DNA of 7,120 nucleotides from Terriglobales bacterium (lineage in GTDB: Bacteria; Acidobacteriota; Terriglobia; Terriglobales; Acidobacteriaceae), in contig JAFAWN010000352.1 in the NCBI GenBank assembly GCA_019241735.1, forward strand, positions 1 through 7,120, read 5' to 3'. The position numbers and the translations under genes were made by a program. The notes below the pieces were generated by a model. That model was not told the DNA's origin. It ran no database searches and was given only the letters and a program-made list of their open reading frames with translations. Below, piece by piece: positions 6,132 to 7,120 of this stretch (its first letter is position 1; each line of letters starts with the position of its first letter).

Positions 6132-6719
6132 CTAAATTTCCATCACTTCTTTTTCTTTTCCCTTGCTCATCTCTTCCATCTTCCTGATTTCGTCATCGGT
6201 AAGTTTCTGTATCTCTTCCATGGCGCGCTTTTCTTCGTCTTCGCTGATTTTTTTATCTTTCATCGCACTCTTAATAGCATCATTGCCGTCGCGCCGGATA
6301 TTCCGCACTGCAGTGCGGTGTTCTTCGAGGATTTTATGCAGATGTTTGACCATGTCCTTGCGGCGCTCTTCGGTCAGCGGCGGTACCGGCACGCGTAGTA
6401 TTTTGCCGTCACTCATCGGATTCAATCCCAGCTCCGCGGTGCGGATTGCTTTCTCAATTCCCGCCAGCGACGTCGGATCAAATGGCTGCACGGTGATGAG
6501 CTGCGCTTCCGGTGCGTGCACTTGGGCCAGCTGATTGAGCGGCATCTGCGTCCCGTAGTAGTCCACCGTAACCGAGTCCAGCATATGAACAGAGGCCCGC
6601 CCGGTACGGGTGGAGGCCATGGCTTTTCGGAAGTCTTCCACTGCCTTGTCCATGCGGGTTTTAAGCTGAACGTACGTCTCCTTGAGACTCGGTACCGCAG
6701 CCATCGTCGATTGCGCCAT
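6132..6719 (-). CDS. frr: Ribosome recycling factor (RRF)
   Basis: RRF works with EF-G to split the 70S ribosome after termination and is essential in bacteria. The 195-residue protein covers the whole family (E. coli 185). Domain I helices are formed by about 10-40 and 116-195 and hold the signature RTGRAS (38-43). The beta-rich domain II (about 44-115) carries VDYYGTQMPLNQLA (52-65), GLNPMSDGKILRVPVPPLTEERRKDM (98-123) and flanking strands. RNIRRDGND (139-147) contains the conserved arginine matching E. coli R132. The protein ends in a Lys/Glu-rich helix. The ATG at 6719 is preceded only by a weak G-rich stretch (CCGGGGGC); the Met at codon 6 is an alternative that would give 190 residues, closer to the family length. 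It lies 97 bases after pyrH, the usual neighbour. Confidence 0.98.
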   Translation of the reverse strand: MAQSTMAAVPSLKETYVQLKTRMDKAVEDFRKAMASTRTGRASVHMLDSVTVDYYGTQMPLNQLAQVHAPEAQLITVQPFDPTSLAGIEKAIRTAELGLNPMSDGKILRVPVPPLTEERRKDMVKHLHKILEEHRTAVRNIRRDGNDAIKSAMKDKKISEDEEKRAMEEIQKLTDDEIRKMEEMSKGKEKEVMEI

Positions 6720-6763
6720 TTATTTGCAGCCCCCGGAAAAATAAATCAGTGCGCGAAGGGTGA

Positions 6764-6794
6764 ATTATAAACGCAGATTGGAATTAAGCAGCAA
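6764..6794 (-). promoter_or_regulatory. Possible promoter for frr in the pyrH-frr gap
   Basis: On the - strand a perfect TATAAT (6769-6764) follows TTGCTG (6794-6789) at 19 bases, or at 17 bases if the overlapping TTTATA is taken as the -10. Transcription would start about 38 bases before the frr ATG. No intrinsic terminator is seen after pyrH, so this would add to read-through. Confidence 0.35.
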
Positions 6795-6816
6795 GTACAA
6801 GGTCCCGGGCGTGCGC

Positions 6817-7120
6817 TCAAGCGCAAACCAGAGAACCGATCTTCTCCCCTGCTACAACTTTCTTAATGTTGCCCCGCTGGTTTAAATTGAAGATGATAAT
6901 TGGCAGATTATTGTCTTTGCAGAGGGAAATAGCGGTGGAGTCCATCACATTCAGGCCCTTTTTCAGCACATCCATGTACGTTATCTGGGTAAACTTTTTG
7001 GCGTCCTTAACGATCATAGGGTCAGCATCGTAGATGCCGTCGACTTTCGTGGCCTTTAAGATCGCTTCGGCCTTAATCTCCATCGCGCGCAACGACGCAG
7101 CGGTATCCGTCGAGAAATAG
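6817..7120 (-). CDS. pyrH: UMP kinase (PyrH), C-terminal part (5' end outside window)
   Basis: PyrH phosphorylates UMP to UDP with ATP in pyrimidine nucleotide synthesis. It is a cytoplasmic hexamer of the amino-acid-kinase fold, unrelated to eukaryotic UMP/CMP kinases. About 100 of the usual 240 residues are visible, open to the right edge. The reading starts YFSTDTAASLRAMEIKAE, the conserved F-TTD-AA-LRA segment. ATKVDGIYDADP follows, the nucleotide-binding signature of the family. ITYMDVLKKGLNVMDSTA and LPIIIFNLNQRGNIKKVV come next, then a short end GEKIGSLVCA. All align by eye with the C-terminal half of E. coli PyrH. The TTG at 7092 and the ATG a few codons later are internal, because the conserved frame runs through them to the edge. 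A 5-bp hairpin (TGCGC, TTGA, GCGCA at 6825-6812) spans the stop codon without a T-run. Confidence 0.97.
   Translation of the reverse strand, partial: YFSTDTAASLRAMEIKAEAILKATKVDGIYDADPMIVKDAKKFTQITYMDVLKKGLNVMDSTAISLCKDNNLPIIIFNLNQRGNIKKVVAGEKIGSLVCA

Noticed and set aside
6812..6825. TGCGC-TTGA-GCGCA hairpin over the pyrH stop codon as a terminator
   Set aside because: The stem is only 5 bp and no T-run follows; a downstream gene of the usual operon follows at 97 bases.
1..7120. Search by eye for mobile elements, CRISPR repeats, defence or toxin-antitoxin genes, rRNA genes and phage traces
   Set aside because: All long coding regions are accounted for by conserved housekeeping genes, gaps are at most about 250 bases, and no regular repeats or transposase-like frames were seen.

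Overview
The window is chromosomal housekeeping DNA from a Gram-negative (diderm) bacterium, since it encodes the outer-membrane assembly proteins BamA and Skp. By eye the base composition is moderately GC-rich. The style of the proteins suggests Acidobacteriota: a long BamA with an enlarged barrel, a Skp with Ala/Pro/Thr-rich ends, and an Frr with a short N-terminal extension. This placement is an impression from protein character and has not been tested by any search.

Layout. On the + strand, from the left edge, lie the 3' part of a TrmH/SpoU-family RNA 2'-O-methyltransferase gene (1-530) and, 3 bases later, a complete rarA (534-1910), followed by a weak terminator-like hairpin. Everything to the right is on the - strand, read from right to left: the 3' part of pyrH (7120-6817), frr (6719-6132), bamA (5911-3017) and skp (2770-2039). 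The two groups converge on a 128-base gap at 1911-2038. That gap holds a good intrinsic terminator for the - strand, with a 9-bp stem, a TTCG loop and a T-rich tail.

How the genes relate. PyrH makes UDP for nucleotide synthesis and Frr recycles ribosomes; the two are neighbours in many bacteria. BamA inserts beta-barrel proteins into the outer membrane, and Skp is the periplasmic chaperone that delivers unfolded barrels to it. In E. coli and many relatives the order is pyrH-frr-dxr-uppS-cdsA-rseP-bamA-skp-lpxD-fabZ-lpxA. Here the order is kept, but the isoprenoid/phospholipid/protease block between frr and bamA is absent, and no lpxD follows skp. Each of the three - strand intergenic gaps carries a candidate promoter. 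The best is TTGACC-17-CATAAT before skp, which would give skp a leader of about 190 bases with several small palindromes.

I found no mobile element, CRISPR array, rRNA or tRNA gene, defence system or biosynthetic cluster. No stretch without a gene exceeds about 250 bases. The points most worth a second look are the condensed gene order, the structured skp leader, the enlarged cysteine-bearing loop in BamA and the unresolved bamA start. None of these amounts to a clearly new system.
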